Assembly: GCA_000163695.1 (NCBI GenBank)
Contig: GG774889.1
Coordinates: 173,670 to 237,669 of the forward strand
Reading direction: 5' to 3'
Origin: Bacteroidetes oral taxon 274 str. F0058
Lineage (GTDB): Bacteria > Bacteroidota > Bacteroidia > Bacteroidales > Paludibacteraceae
Length of the DNA: 64,000 bases
This document shows positions 8,748-17,213 of the stretch, one piece after another. Under the pieces are notes generated by a model, which was not told the DNA's origin, ran no database searches, and worked only from the letters and a program-made list of their open reading frames with translations. Within the stretch, counting starts at the first letter, position 1, and each line of letters starts with the position of its first letter. Made by a program: the position numbers and the translations under genes.

Positions 8748-8769
8748 AGTATCTTTATTGTTTTTAATT

Positions 8770-8880
8770 TTAAATAGTCGAACAATCTATTTTGTCGTAT
8801 TCGGTATGCGTCCCTATAAACCTTATATAAACAAACTTTATTGTAGTAACGAGTTTATCACGACATTGCAAAGGTACGAC
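8770..8880 (-). pseudogene. Fossil of the higB toxin C-terminus
   Basis: The minus-strand frame ending at the TAA at 8770-8772 reads CRDKLVTTIKFVYIRFIGTH and then TEYDKIDCSTI. This is the well-known C-terminal block of HigB toxins (basic strand, IRFxGTHxEYDKI). No in-frame ATG exists and the first two thirds of the toxin are absent. It sits just upstream of the intact HigA-like gene, exactly where the toxin gene would be. A TTG-initiated 33-residue peptide is possible but could not be an active nuclease. Confidence 0.7.
8869..8876 (-). promoter_or_regulatory. Candidate promoter for the orphan HigA-like gene
   Basis: TACCTTTG on the minus strand, inside the higB remnant and about 120 bases upstream of the antitoxin start. 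If used, it arose from or within former toxin coding sequence. Confidence 0.45.
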
Positions 8881-8974
8881 AAATGTTTTGTTTTTCAAAA
8901 TTTTTGTCTATTTTTCCGAATTTGTGGGGTGTCAACGACACGAATTTCGATTGATGAAAACCGAAAAAAATCGG

Positions 8975-8982
8975 TAACTTTG
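8975..8982 (+). promoter_or_regulatory. Promoter -7 box for recQ
   Basis: TAACTTTG, only 7 bases upstream of the ATG at 8989. The recQ mRNA would be nearly leaderless, and this fixes the start against a longer open frame. Confidence 0.6.
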
Positions 8983-8988
8983 CATCCG

Positions 8989-10911
8989 ATGACTACCGAT
9001 AGCGAACAATACTACAAGATTCTCGCAGAGTACTGGGGATACACCGAGTTTCGTCCGTTGCAGCTCGACATCATATCGTCTGTCGGGCGAGGCGAGTCGT
9101 CCCTGGCGCTGATGCCTACGGGCGGCGGTAAGTCTATCACCTTTCAGGTGCCGGCGATGGCTCTCGACGGGCTGTGTCTGGTGGTGTCGCCGCTGGTGGC
9201 GTTGATGAAAGACCAAGTCGAGAATCTCCGTGCCAGAGGCATCAAAGCCGCTGCCGTCTATTCGGGTATGACGCACGAACAGATACTGACGACGCTCGAA
9301 GACTGCGAGTACGGCAATTTTAAGTTCCTCTACGTCTCGCCCGAACGGTTGAAGACGGAGCTGTTTCTGAATCACGTGAATTTTCTGAGAATAAGTATGA
9401 TAGCGGTCGATGAAGCTCACTGTATCTCGCAGTGGGGCTACGACTTCCGCCCGTCGTATCTGCATATAGCCGATGTACTCGATATGTTGGATACCGCTGT
9501 ACCGGTATTGGCTCTGACGGCTACGGCTACGCCCGTCGTAGTCGATGATATTCAGGACAAACTGCGGTTTCCTCAGCATCGGGTCTTCCGAAAGAGTTTC
9601 GAACGCAAGAACCTGAACTACGTCGTACGCCATACCGACAACAAGCTCGAGCAGATGCTCAGGATACTCCGCCGTGTAGCAGGGACATCTATCGTATACG
9701 TGCGTAGCAGGCAGCAGACGAAAGAGATTTCCGATTTCCTTAACAAAAACGGTATCTGTGCCGATTTTTTCCACGCAGGGCTTGCCTCCGACGACAAGAA
9801 CCGAAAGCAAGACGCTTGGAAGCGGGGCAGCACACGTGTGATAGTGGCTACCAATGCCTTTGGTATGGGTATCGATAAGCCCGACGTACGCACCGTCGTA
9901 CACCTCGAGCTGCCCGATTCGCTCGAGGCATACTTCCAAGAGGCGGGCAGAGCCGGCAGAGACGAGCGTACGGCGTATGCCGTATTGCTGTACAGCAAAG
10001 CCGACGGAGCCAAGCTAAAGCGACGTGTTTCGGACAATTTCCCGAGTATAGAGTTCGTCGGTAAGGTCTACCAGAGCCTTGCCAACTACTTTACGTTGGC
10101 TGTGGGCAGCGGCTTCGAGGCGTGCTATGCTTTTTCGTTGGCAGACTTCTGTACGGTGTGTAAATTGCCTGTCAATCAGACATATTCGGCACTGAAGATA
10201 CTTGAACTCTCGGGTTACATAGAGCTAACCGACGAGCTGGACAATCCTTCGGTATTGCAGTTCGTCGCCACACGTGACGAACTCTATCGGTTCAGAAGCC
10301 AAAATCCGCAGTTGGAGAGGCTCATAGAGGTGCTCCTGCGCTCGTATACAGGGCTTTTTGCCCAGAGTGTGCACATCGACGAAGATACCATCGCCCGAAG
10401 GCTCGACACCGACCGCAACAACGTCTACGAAAACCTCGTCCGCCTCCACAAGATGGGCATTGTCCGTTATGTACCGTTCAAGAAGACGCCGCTGCTTATC
10501 TACACACAGAGGCGTGTGGATAATGCGGATTTGGTGATACCCAAGTCGGTATACGATGCTCGCCGTGAGCGTTATGTAAGGCAGATAGAGGCGGTGTTGG
10601 AGTATGCCGAAGATACCGAGATATGCCTCAACAGCAAACTGCTCGACTATTTCGGCGAAGAAACCAACCGCCCCTGCGGTATCTGCTCCGTCTGCCGAGA
10701 GCAACGTGCAAAAAATCCCAATACGGAGCAGATAGAAGACGCCATAGCCGAATTGCTACGCAAAAAGCAGTACGATATCGACGGCATAGCGAAACATCTG
10801 CCCTACAAAGAGGCGGATATTGTGGCGACGGTACGTAAAATGCTCGACGAAGGGCGTATCATCCGCAACGATATGATGAAACTGGTGTTGACACCGCCGC
10901 AACTCAATTGA
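8989..10911 (+). CDS. recQ: ATP-dependent DNA helicase RecQ
   Basis: A helicase of 640 residues. Walker A is TGGGKSIT near residue 45 and the DEAH box is VDEAHCISQWG. Motif IV-VI features include VATNAFGMGIDKPDVR and QEAGRAGRDE. The C-terminal region has the RecQ zinc-binding signature (EICLNSKLLDYF and then CGICSVC) followed by a short winged-helix-like tail. RecQ unwinds recombination intermediates and stalled forks with 3'-5' polarity. The open frame extends upstream to 8674, but that extension is the complement of the HigA-like gene and contains the promoter, so MTTDSEQYY at 8989 is taken as start. Confidence 0.95.
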   Translation: MTTDSEQYYKILAEYWGYTEFRPLQLDIISSVGRGESSLALMPTGGGKSITFQVPAMALDGLCLVVSPLVALMKDQVENLRARGIKAAAVYSGMTHEQILTTLEDCEYGNFKFLYVSPERLKTELFLNHVNFLRISMIAVDEAHCISQWGYDFRPSYLHIADVLDMLDTAVPVLALTATATPVVVDDIQDKLRFPQHRVFRKSFERKNLNYVVRHTDNKLEQMLRILRRVAGTSIVYVRSRQQTKEISDFLNKNGICADFFHAGLASDDKNRKQDAWKRGSTRVIVATNAFGMGIDKPDVRTVVHLELPDSLEAYFQEAGRAGRDERTAYAVLLYSKADGAKLKRRVSDNFPSIEFVGKVYQSLANYFTLAVGSGFEACYAFSLADFCTVCKLPVNQTYSALKILELSGYIELTDELDNPSVLQFVATRDELYRFRSQNPQLERLIEVLLRSYTGLFAQSVHIDEDTIARRLDTDRNNVYENLVRLHKMGIVRYVPFKKTPLLIYTQRRVDNADLVIPKSVYDARRERYVRQIEAVLEYAEDTEICLNSKLLDYFGEETNRPCGICSVCREQRAKNPNTEQIEDAIAELLRKKQYDIDGIAKHLPYKEADIVATVRKMLDEGRIIRNDMMKLVLTPPQLN

Positions 10912-11031
10912 TAGTTATTAGGCTCTCCCTGAACAACTAATTATCGAAAATACTATTTCGAAAGGATTAACAACTTAATCGTCGGCAGCAAAAACTTTTG
11001 CTCCTCCCAAAATAAAAACGCTATCGTCAAA

Positions 11032-11424
11032 TTAAACAAAAGATAAATGACTCAATTCTTCTTGAAATTCTCTTATCCCCTTTGCTATTTTCTTTACTGT
11101 CGATGGTTTCGGATGTCTGTGTCCCGTTAAATAGTGGTTTAGCTGTTTGCGATTAATTCCAGTTATTGTTTCTAATCCGGTAATACTTAGTCTTTTACTA
11201 AATAATTGCAAAAAACTTGTCGTATCGTAAGCAAAATCGAATGATATGTTTTTCTTTTCTCCATACATCTCTTTTGCCTCTTCGTAGCAGGTAAAAAAAT
11301 CCTCTTTTGCCTCTTCCACAGTCTTACCACAGCCAATTAGACCTGTTTTTAGTACTTTATTATCTTCCGGCGTGCAATAGTACATACCGTCTGTACTGTG
11401 TTCTATAATTACCTTTATGTCCAT
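11032..11424 (-). CDS. hicB: HicB-family antitoxin
   Basis: The protein has 130 residues. The N-terminal half is a partly degraded RNase H-like HicB fold (IIEHSTDGMYYCTPED, then GCGKTVEEAKEDF). The C-terminal half is an XRE-type helix-turn-helix (SITGLETITGINRKQLNHYL) that would bind the operon's operator. It lies 26 bases downstream of the toxin gene hicA, in the usual hicA-hicB order. It should neutralise HicA and autorepress. The frame looks intact. Confidence 0.86.
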   Translation of the reverse strand: MDIKVIIEHSTDGMYYCTPEDNKVLKTGLIGCGKTVEEAKEDFFTCYEEAKEMYGEKKNISFDFAYDTTSFLQLFSKRLSITGLETITGINRKQLNHYLTGHRHPKPSTVKKIAKGIREFQEELSHLSFV

Positions 11425-11450
11425 AATAATTTTTTTGTTTGTTATGAAGG

Positions 11451-11639
11451 TTAGAGTTCTACTCCCGATGCTTTTGAAATATTTTTCAGTGTGCCTTTGG
11501 GTATTTCTTTTGCTCTGTGCCGAGGTATAGCGAAATGTCGCTCTGTAATTGTACTATACCACCAATCGTGATTTGTACGACTCTCTACCAAATGACAGCC
11601 TCCTGCCCTCAACTTTCGTAGCAACTCGCTTCCTTTCAT
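11451..11639 (-). CDS. hicA: HicA-family mRNA interferase toxin
   Basis: A toxin of 62 residues with a dsRBD-like HicA fold. It contains the family pattern SELLRKLRAGGCHLVESR, the catalytic-histidine region TNHDWWYS, the PRHRAKEIPKGTL segment and the short C-terminal helix. HicA cleaves mRNA and tmRNA in a translation-independent manner. It is the first gene of the operon, with a -7 box about 30 bases upstream. The catalytic His is present. Confidence 0.88.
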   Translation of the reverse strand: MKGSELLRKLRAGGCHLVESRTNHDWWYSTITERHFAIPRHRAKEIPKGTLKNISKASGVEL

Positions 11640-11668
11640 ATAATGATTTAGGTATATTTTTTATACTG

Positions 11669-11676
11669 CAAAGATA
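11669..11676 (-). promoter_or_regulatory. Promoter -7 box for hicAB
   Basis: TATCTTTG on the minus strand, about 30 bases upstream of hicA. Confidence 0.6.
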
Positions 11677-11780
11677 GACAATTTTCTATCTACGGCAATA
11701 TTTTGCTACGAGAATCCGCAATGGTTAAAGGTTTTTTACAGAAATTTTTTAAAAATTTTTGCCAATTCAAAAGAATGTAT

Positions 11781-11788
11781 TACCTTTG
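11781..11788 (+). promoter_or_regulatory. Promoter -7 box for the riboswitch transcript
   Basis: TACCTTTG placed immediately before the 5' end of the riboswitch P1 stem, so the transcript starts almost exactly at the aptamer. Confidence 0.65.
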
Positions 11789-11794
11789 CCGCCG

Positions 11795-11977
11795 CATTGG
11801 TATTCATTACCTTGTATGCTAAAGTATGGATTTAAAAGGGAATTCGGTGCGAGTCCGAAACTGAGTCTCCAGCTGTGAGTTCCGCTAAGAGTTTTGCCCT
11901 GTGAATGTCATTTTTTCGGCGAAAGGCACGAAAAGAGAAGACGGCAAAACGGGAACGAGTCAGAAGACCTACCAATG
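11795..11977 (+). promoter_or_regulatory. Cobalamin riboswitch
   Basis: The outer P1 stem is a perfect 8-bp pair, CATTGGTA (11795-11802) with TACCAATG (11970-11977). Conserved cobalamin-box features follow in order: AAAGGGAATTCGGTGCGA, then CCAGCTGTGA, then a TGTCAT segment. The 3' block GAGTCAGAAGACCTACC is the diagnostic 3' half of the B12 box. An internal GTTTTGCC/GGCAAAAC helix also forms. About 190 bases of leader separate it from the ATG at 12165. Binding of adenosyl- or related cobalamin would lower expression of the lipoprotein gene. The expression platform was not resolved. Confidence 0.9.
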
Positions 11978-12164
11978 TGTTTAGATAGAGCTTTCTTGTT
12001 TTTTGAGAAGTAACAAACGGAAAGCGGAGTCAGAGAGTATTGTATAGTGTAATAAGTAAAGAGAGTTAGGTTATTTTATAGATAATGAGTAATAAGATAT
12101 AGCACAGACATAAATAAAAAACATTTTATATCAACACAATTTTAACAAAAAAAATAAAACAGTT

Positions 12165-12938
12165 ATGAGGATAAAAATAATAATTATCAGTGCGTTGACG
12201 TTAGCGACGATAAATCTGTTTACGGCAGGCTGTAAGCCGCAGAGCCAAGAACCTAATATAGTAACACCGCCCAAGGATGTATATATGGAACTGACCATAG
12301 ATGAGTCTACAAAAAATACGGATGGAACATACTCTCTTCTTTTGCATATAAAAGCCCAAAAAGAAGATATGGCTAATGTATGGGTAGACATTAACAACAA
12401 TGGGGAAAAGGATAAGGAAGAAGAACTCTCTTACTCGGGGGAATATGGTATTCTCAGCCATCGTGCAACTTCACCGAAAGTAACGGTATATGGAAAGGTA
12501 ACGTACTTTGATTGTAAAAAAAACAATCTTGTTAAATTGAATATATCGACCAATCCGTTCCTTGAAGAGTTGGATTGTTCGTGGAACGATATAAAAGTCC
12601 TGATTGGTACCGAAAAAGTTCCATTGGAAAAGGTCAATTGTTCGCACAACAAAATATACGACTTCGATATAAGATCGAAACACGTAAAGTGGATCAATCT
12701 ATCGGTTAATGATAATAGTGAAGAATCTATGAACAGTCAGGTAATAAAGCAATTGCCCGACTGGACAGACAGCTTATCTAAATGGAACTTCCCCGAACCC
12801 AAACTATTAGCGAAGGTAGAGGGAAACGACAACGAAAAAAACGTTATAACTAACGAGCATATAAAACAAATCAATGCCAAGGGTTGGAAGGTATACTTTT
12901 ATATCAATGGACATTGGACGGAAAAAAAACCTAAATAA
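12165..12938 (+). CDS. Riboswitch-controlled lipoprotein with degenerate leucine-rich repeats
   Basis: The protein has 257 residues. A lipobox (TAGC at about residue 23) ends the signal peptide. The middle contains a VWVDINNNGEKDKEEEL segment. Then come InlJ-like leucine-rich units such as LVKLNISTNPFLEELDCSWN and VNCSHNKIYDF. The C-terminus (HIKQINAKGWKVYFYINGHW) looks like a closing strand pair. No B12 enzyme or transporter motif is present. It is the only gene between the cobalamin riboswitch and a strong terminator. By analogy with surface lipoproteins that capture B12 in Bacteroides (BtuG, BtuH), a surface B12-binding role is inferred, not shown. Confidence 0.8.
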   Translation: MRIKIIIISALTLATINLFTAGCKPQSQEPNIVTPPKDVYMELTIDESTKNTDGTYSLLLHIKAQKEDMANVWVDINNNGEKDKEEELSYSGEYGILSHRATSPKVTVYGKVTYFDCKKNNLVKLNISTNPFLEELDCSWNDIKVLIGTEKVPLEKVNCSHNKIYDFDIRSKHVKWINLSVNDNSEESMNSQVIKQLPDWTDSLSKWNFPEPKLLAKVEGNDNEKNVITNEHIKQINAKGWKVYFYINGHWTEKKPK

Positions 12939-12964
12939 ACTACAATATCGTTGCTTTACGCACA

Positions 12965-13014
12965 ACCCGAGGGTGAGGAATAGGTAATCCCAACAGCCTT
13001 ACCTTCGGGTTTTT
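12965..13014 (+). terminator. Hairpin terminator after the riboswitch gene
   Basis: A 14-bp stem with two G-U pairs (ACCCGAGGGTGAGG with CCTTACCTTCGGGT) and a following T-run. It closes the one-gene riboswitch transcript. Confidence 0.8.
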
Positions 13015-13136
13015 ATAAAAAACTGTCTACCTCGTTGCAACATTTTCGGCTTTTCGGAGTCTTATACATACGTAGCAGACAAAACAAACTCCCAAACGGA
13101 AGAAAAAATTTTTAACAAATAAAATAGATAAAAAAG

Positions 13137-13604
13137 ATGAAAAAAAGATTTTCAGACATTGCATTAGTACTCGTCGCAGTAGCGGCAATAGCTTTTACAG
13201 GCTGTAAGAAGGATGACCCCAGAATCGAAGGTCAATGGGTTGCAGAAGTTTCTAAGGGCTATGAGATATTCGATATATCTTATACTTTTGATGGATTTGT
13301 GGTTTGGGGATTTCAAGACAGCAGTCACCTTAATGCATATAAGGTAGGTTCAGACCACTATTTTTATAATACAGGCAAATATGTCAAGGTTTTTACTCAG
13401 ATAAATAAGAAAACAAAGACATCAGGCGAAATAATCTTTAAGGGAGGCTATGAAAAGCAAAAAATTGCATATAGAAATTTAACAGAGAAATCTGTAATCC
13501 TTACGCTTTTTGCGGATGATGGAAAAACTATCATACTAGAAAATAGAATGATAAAAGCTCCTGTAAAAATCACTTTGATAGATGTAAAAGAAAAGAAGAG
13601 CTAA
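13137..13604 (+). CDS. Lipoprotein of unknown function
   Basis: The protein has 155 residues. The N-terminus is a lipoprotein signal with the lipobox FTGC near residue 22. The rest is rich in beta strands with many Lys and aromatic residues (GQWVAEVSKGYEIFDI, then SYTFDGFVVWGF), perhaps a small lipocalin-like or beta-sandwich domain. I do not recognise a family. It follows the riboswitch gene but after a terminator, and no clear -7 box is visible, so whether B12 also affects it is open. A strong hairpin terminator follows. Confidence 0.7.
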   Translation: MKKRFSDIALVLVAVAAIAFTGCKKDDPRIEGQWVAEVSKGYEIFDISYTFDGFVVWGFQDSSHLNAYKVGSDHYFYNTGKYVKVFTQINKKTKTSGEIIFKGGYEKQKIAYRNLTEKSVILTLFADDGKTIILENRMIKAPVKITLIDVKEKKS

Positions 13605-13631
13605 ATAAAAACTATAAGTAATGTCAATATT

Positions 13632-13667
13632 AAGACCGACTCCTCAGCGTAGGGGGTCGGTCTTTTT
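13632..13667. terminator. Bidirectional hairpin terminator
   Basis: A 12-bp stem (AAGACCGACTCC with GGGGTCGGTCTT, one G-U pair) followed by a T-run. It lies between a plus-strand lipoprotein gene and the convergent cmk gene. Confidence 0.8.
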
Positions 13668-13678
13668 GTGTGCTTCGC

Positions 13679-14377
13679 TTACGATACGCTTCTCCGCACT
13701 GCGTCCTCGAACCACGCCATAACCACTTTCTGCTGCAGTTCTATATCGAACGAAGAGTTATCGAGCAGTTTGGCGTCTTGGGCTCTGAGAAGCGGGCTCT
13801 CTTTGCGGTGGGTGTCGCGGTAGTCGCGTTCTACGACATTGTCGAGCACTGAGCGGTAGTCGACCTTCTCGCCCCTTGCCGTCAGTTCGTTGTAGCGGCG
13901 TCGGGCACGTACTTCGGCGTCGGCGTCGACAAATATCTTCAGCTCGGCGTCGGGAAACACCACTGTTCCTATATCACGTCCGTCCATCACTATGCCCTTG
14001 GCAGCCCCCATCTCTTGCTGCCGACGAACCATCTCTTGCCGCACAAAATCGATGGTACTCACCCTGCTGGCAGCGTTGCCCACCTCCAGAGTACGTATCC
14101 GGTGCTCTACGTCGACCCCGTTGAGGAAGGTATGCTGCTCGTCGCCGACGTTTCGGAATGCGATGCGGAGGTTGCCTATCTCTCTCCGTAAACGCTCGCC
14201 GTCTATCGCATTATCGGTTATTATGCCGTTTTGGATACCGAAATAGCCTACGGCACGGTACATAGCCCCCGTGTCGACATATATATATCCCACCTCTTTT
14301 GCCAGCCGTTTGGCGATGGTGCTTTTGCCGCACGACGAAAAACCGTCGATTGCTACTACTATTTTTTTGTTCGGCAT
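13679..14377 (-). CDS. cmk: (d)CMP kinase
   Basis: An enzyme of 232 residues. The P-loop GFSSCGKST starts near residue 11. It is followed by DTGAMYRAV (substrate loop), then MDGRDIGTVVFPDA and the Arg-rich lid RARRRYNEL. The enzyme phosphorylates CMP and dCMP to the diphosphates in pyrimidine salvage. It lies 54 bases downstream of porQ on the same strand. From memory of Porphyromonas gingivalis, porQ and cmk are neighbours there too. Confidence 0.95.
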   Translation of the reverse strand: MPNKKIVVAIDGFSSCGKSTIAKRLAKEVGYIYVDTGAMYRAVGYFGIQNGIITDNAIDGERLRREIGNLRIAFRNVGDEQHTFLNGVDVEHRIRTLEVGNAASRVSTIDFVRQEMVRRQQEMGAAKGIVMDGRDIGTVVFPDAELKIFVDADAEVRARRRYNELTARGEKVDYRSVLDNVVERDYRDTHRKESPLLRAQDAKLLDNSSFDIELQQKVVMAWFEDAVRRSVS

Positions 14378-14431
14378 TGTTTCAGCGTGTTGTTTATGTG
14401 TTTGTAAATAACTGTTTTTATTGGAAATGAC

Positions 14432-15460
14432 CTACTTTACCCCGAATCCTTTGAGGTCTGCCGATACGGTGAAGTGTAGCGTCGGGTTGCCGCTCTGGAA
14501 CTGTGCCAAAGCCATCGACACACGGAAATCTTTCATCCGTACGCCCGCCCCGAACGAGAAGCCCGCTATCGACCTGAATGTCGGTATGTCCATCTCTGCA
14601 CGGCGTCGGTAGTTGAAAGCCGCCGACAGGTAAAAGTTGTCGCTTGGCAATATCTCTACGCCGAAGATAGCGTGCCTGAACATCATATCGTACCATTTTA
14701 TGCCGTGCTCCTTTTTGTACTCTTTGTCGGTGGCGGCGGTACGCTCGTAGTTGAGGGCAAACCGCTGCAAATTGTGTAGCGTCAGCGAGAAGCGGAGCGG
14801 AGCGTTCCGCAGCTTCTTGGAGATACCTACCAGTATATTGGCGGGTATAGCCTCGCGGTGGTTAGTGCCGTCTATCGAGTAGTAGCCGTCGAATTGGAAA
14901 CCTATGTTCCTCACCGTCAGCCCGAGGTCGAGCATATTATCCTTGTCGTGATAGTTGGCTCCGAAGTCCACAGCCATTCCCACCGACGAGTATCGCTCGT
15001 AAGCCGAGTATATGGTTTTTAGCGTAGCCCCTACCGAAAAATATTTCCCGAACTGTCGCGAGTAGAGCAGACCGAGTACCATATCTTTGGCGGTGAACGT
15101 GCCCTGGTACACGTCGAGCTCGTTGTACTGGCCGAAGGTGCCGAAGTCGATGTAGTTGACGGCAAGAGCGAAGTTGTTTTCGCCCCACGTTCTGCCGTAT
15201 GCCGCCGAGCCGTAGTTGATACCTGCGATATATTTGGCGTAGTTGAGAGTGAGCATATTATGAGCCTTGTCAGACAGTAGGGCGGGGTTGTTTGAGGCAA
15301 GGTTGAGGTCGCCGTCGAAGAGCGATACGTTGGTACCCCCAAGCCCTATGGAGCGGGCATCCATCGGCAGGTCGAGTATCTGATACACCCCTTTGCCTGC
15401 CTGAGCCGAAGCGTAGAGGCAGGTGGCGAGAGCAATAAGTACCGATAATGTTTTTCTCAA
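14432..15460 (-). CDS. porQ: Type IX secretion protein PorQ
   Basis: The protein has 342 residues. A signal peptide (SVLIALATCLYASAQ) is followed by the PorV/PorQ-type opening GKGVYQILDLPMDARSIGLG and GGTNVSLFDGD. The remainder is strand-rich and ends in a hydrophobic FGVK, as expected of an outer-membrane barrel. PorQ is an outer-membrane part of the type IX secretion system, in the PorQ-PorU-PorV-PorZ attachment complex that anchors CTD-bearing cargo. The start codon appears to be TTG, because no ATG is available where the signal peptide must begin. The neighbour cmk supports the call. Confidence 0.85.
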   Translation of the reverse strand: MRKTLSVLIALATCLYASAQAGKGVYQILDLPMDARSIGLGGTNVSLFDGDLNLASNNPALLSDKAHNMLTLNYAKYIAGINYGSAAYGRTWGENNFALAVNYIDFGTFGQYNELDVYQGTFTAKDMVLGLLYSRQFGKYFSVGATLKTIYSAYERYSSVGMAVDFGANYHDKDNMLDLGLTVRNIGFQFDGYYSIDGTNHREAIPANILVGISKKLRNAPLRFSLTLHNLQRFALNYERTAATDKEYKKEHGIKWYDMMFRHAIFGVEILPSDNFYLSAAFNYRRRAEMDIPTFRSIAGFSFGAGVRMKDFRVSMALAQFQSGNPTLHFTVSADLKGFGVK

Positions 15461-15478
15461 AATAACTTATATTATTTA

Positions 15479-17008
15479 TTAATGTTTGAAATGTCGCGTG
15501 CCCGTCATCATCATACTTATGCCCTTCTCGTTGGCTTTGCGTACGGAGTCGTCGTCGTGTATGCTGCCGCCCGGCTGCACGATAGCGGTAACGCCCATCT
15601 TCGACGCCAGCTCGACACAGTCGTCGAAGGGGAAGAAGGCATCGGAGGCTAATACGAGATTTTGCGTAGCTCCCTTGCTGTGTGCCTGTCGCAGAGCTAT
15701 CTCGGCAGAGCCGATTCTGTTTGTCTGCCCTGCTCCTATGCCCAGAGTGGCTCCGTCTCTGACTACACAGATGGCATTGCTTTTGATGTGTTTTACTATT
15801 TTTAGCCCGAAGTTGAGGTCTCTCAACTCATCGGCAGAGGGTCTGGTATCGGTAACGCACATATTGGCAACTACTTCGACAGTCTTGTTGTCGGCGTCTT
15901 GTACGAGCAGCCCGCCCGTAACGGATACTATATTTTGCTCCGTATCGTCGGTCGGCGTCATATCGACTTCGAGCAGTCGGAGGTTCTTTTTGGTACACAG
16001 TATCCCGAGAGCTTCGGGCGAAAAGTGCGGTGCTATTATTATCTCCAGAAAAATGTCTTTCATCATCGTTGCCGTCTGTGCGTCGATTTCGCAGTTGGTA
16101 GCCACTATGCCGCCGTATATGCTTACCGGGTCGGCTTCGAGGGTCTTCTGCCAGCACTCTGCGGCACTGCTGCCGATGGCTGCACCACACGGGTTTAGGT
16201 GTTTTACCCCCACGCAGAACGGTTCTCTGAACTCGCGGACTATACCGAGGGCAGCGTTTGCGTCTTGGATATTGTTGTAACTAAGCTCTTTACCGTTGAG
16301 CTGTCGGGCGAAAGCCGCCGAATACGGTACGGGAGCAGACCGGCGGTAAAACTTCGCCGACTGGTGCGGGTTTTCGCCATATCGCAGAGGCTGTACGAGG
16401 TCGTAAGTGAGAAACAACTTTTCGCTAAGCCCTGCTTGGCTACGCATATAAGCAGCTATCTTCATATCGTACTCGGCAGAGTGAGTATATGCCTCGGCAC
16501 TCAGCCTCAGCCTTGTCTGTTGTGTAGTATTGCCGCCGTGCCGTATCTCTTCTATTATCGACGGATAGTTGTCGGGATTGCACACGACGGTAACGTCTTG
16601 CCAATTTTTTGCTGCCGACCGCAACATCGATGGTCCGCCGATGTCGATATTTTCGATGGCGTCTTCCATAGTAACTCCTTCTTTGCCTATGGTTTGGGCG
16701 AAAGGGTAGAGATTGACACATACCAGGTCGATAAACTCTATTTCATTGCGGCGGAGAGCAGCCAAGTGTTCGGGGTTGTCGCGTTGGGCGAGCAGCCCGC
16801 CGTGAACTTTCGGGTGGAGGGTCTTTACTCTGCCGTCGCATATCTCGGGGAAACCTGTAACCTGACTGATGTTTATTACCTCTATCCCTGAGTCTTGCAG
16901 CAGCTTCATAGTGCCGCCTGTGGCTACTATTTCCCACCCCAACTCTCTGAGCTGTCGGGCAAAATCTACAACATCCCTCTTGTCGCTTACACTGAATAAC
17001 GCTCTCAT
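15479..17008 (-). CDS. purH: Bifunctional AICAR formyltransferase/IMP cyclohydrolase
   Basis: An enzyme of 509 residues. The N-terminal MGS-like cyclohydrolase domain opens with ALFSVSDKRDVVDFARQL and contains DGRVKTLHPKVHGGLL. The C-terminal formyltransferase domain carries GVKHLNPCGAAIG, AICVVRDGATLGIGAGQTNR and the end block GGSIHDDDSVRKANEKG. It catalyses the last two steps of IMP synthesis. It lies 18 bases upstream of porQ on the same strand, so the two and cmk may be co-transcribed. Confidence 0.97.
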   Translation of the reverse strand: MRALFSVSDKRDVVDFARQLRELGWEIVATGGTMKLLQDSGIEVINISQVTGFPEICDGRVKTLHPKVHGGLLAQRDNPEHLAALRRNEIEFIDLVCVNLYPFAQTIGKEGVTMEDAIENIDIGGPSMLRSAAKNWQDVTVVCNPDNYPSIIEEIRHGGNTTQQTRLRLSAEAYTHSAEYDMKIAAYMRSQAGLSEKLFLTYDLVQPLRYGENPHQSAKFYRRSAPVPYSAAFARQLNGKELSYNNIQDANAALGIVREFREPFCVGVKHLNPCGAAIGSSAAECWQKTLEADPVSIYGGIVATNCEIDAQTATMMKDIFLEIIIAPHFSPEALGILCTKKNLRLLEVDMTPTDDTEQNIVSVTGGLLVQDADNKTVEVVANMCVTDTRPSADELRDLNFGLKIVKHIKSNAICVVRDGATLGIGAGQTNRIGSAEIALRQAHSKGATQNLVLASDAFFPFDDCVELASKMGVTAIVQPGGSIHDDDSVRKANEKGISMMMTGTRHFKH

Positions 17009-17066
17009 TTATTTATGCCTGTTGCCTCTTTTTGACAAATTATGTATCGTTTACTAAAAACGAATA

Positions 17067-17074
17067 CAAATTTA
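17067..17074 (-). promoter_or_regulatory. Promoter -7 box for purH
   Basis: TAAATTTG on the minus strand, about 60 bases upstream of the purH start. Confidence 0.45.
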
Positions 17075-17166
17075 ATTCTTTTTTTTAAAACAAGAAAAAA
17101 GAGAATATTTTAGACTCTCTTTTGATATGAAAAACAAATTTAACGATTGCCGTATAAATGGCGTTT

Positions 17167-17196
17167 TTTGTAAGCAAACAAAAAAATGTATCTTTG
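17167..17196 (+). promoter_or_regulatory. Promoter for sufS
   Basis: A TTTG -33 box (17167-17170), 18 bases, then the -7 box TATCTTTG (17189-17196), 18 bases upstream of the ATG. This is one of the best two-box matches in the window. Confidence 0.7.
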
Positions 17197-17213
17197 CAGA
17201 AAAAAAATAGAAA

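Noticed and set aside
8674..8988. Longer N-terminus for RecQ
   Set aside because: The extension is antisense to the HigA-like gene and contains the recQ promoter; the conserved protein begins at 8989.
17090..17125. AAAAGAG/CTCTTTT hairpin between purH and sufS
   Set aside because: It lies between two divergent start sites where no transcript ends and has a weak AT stem, so neither terminator nor riboswitch can be claimed.
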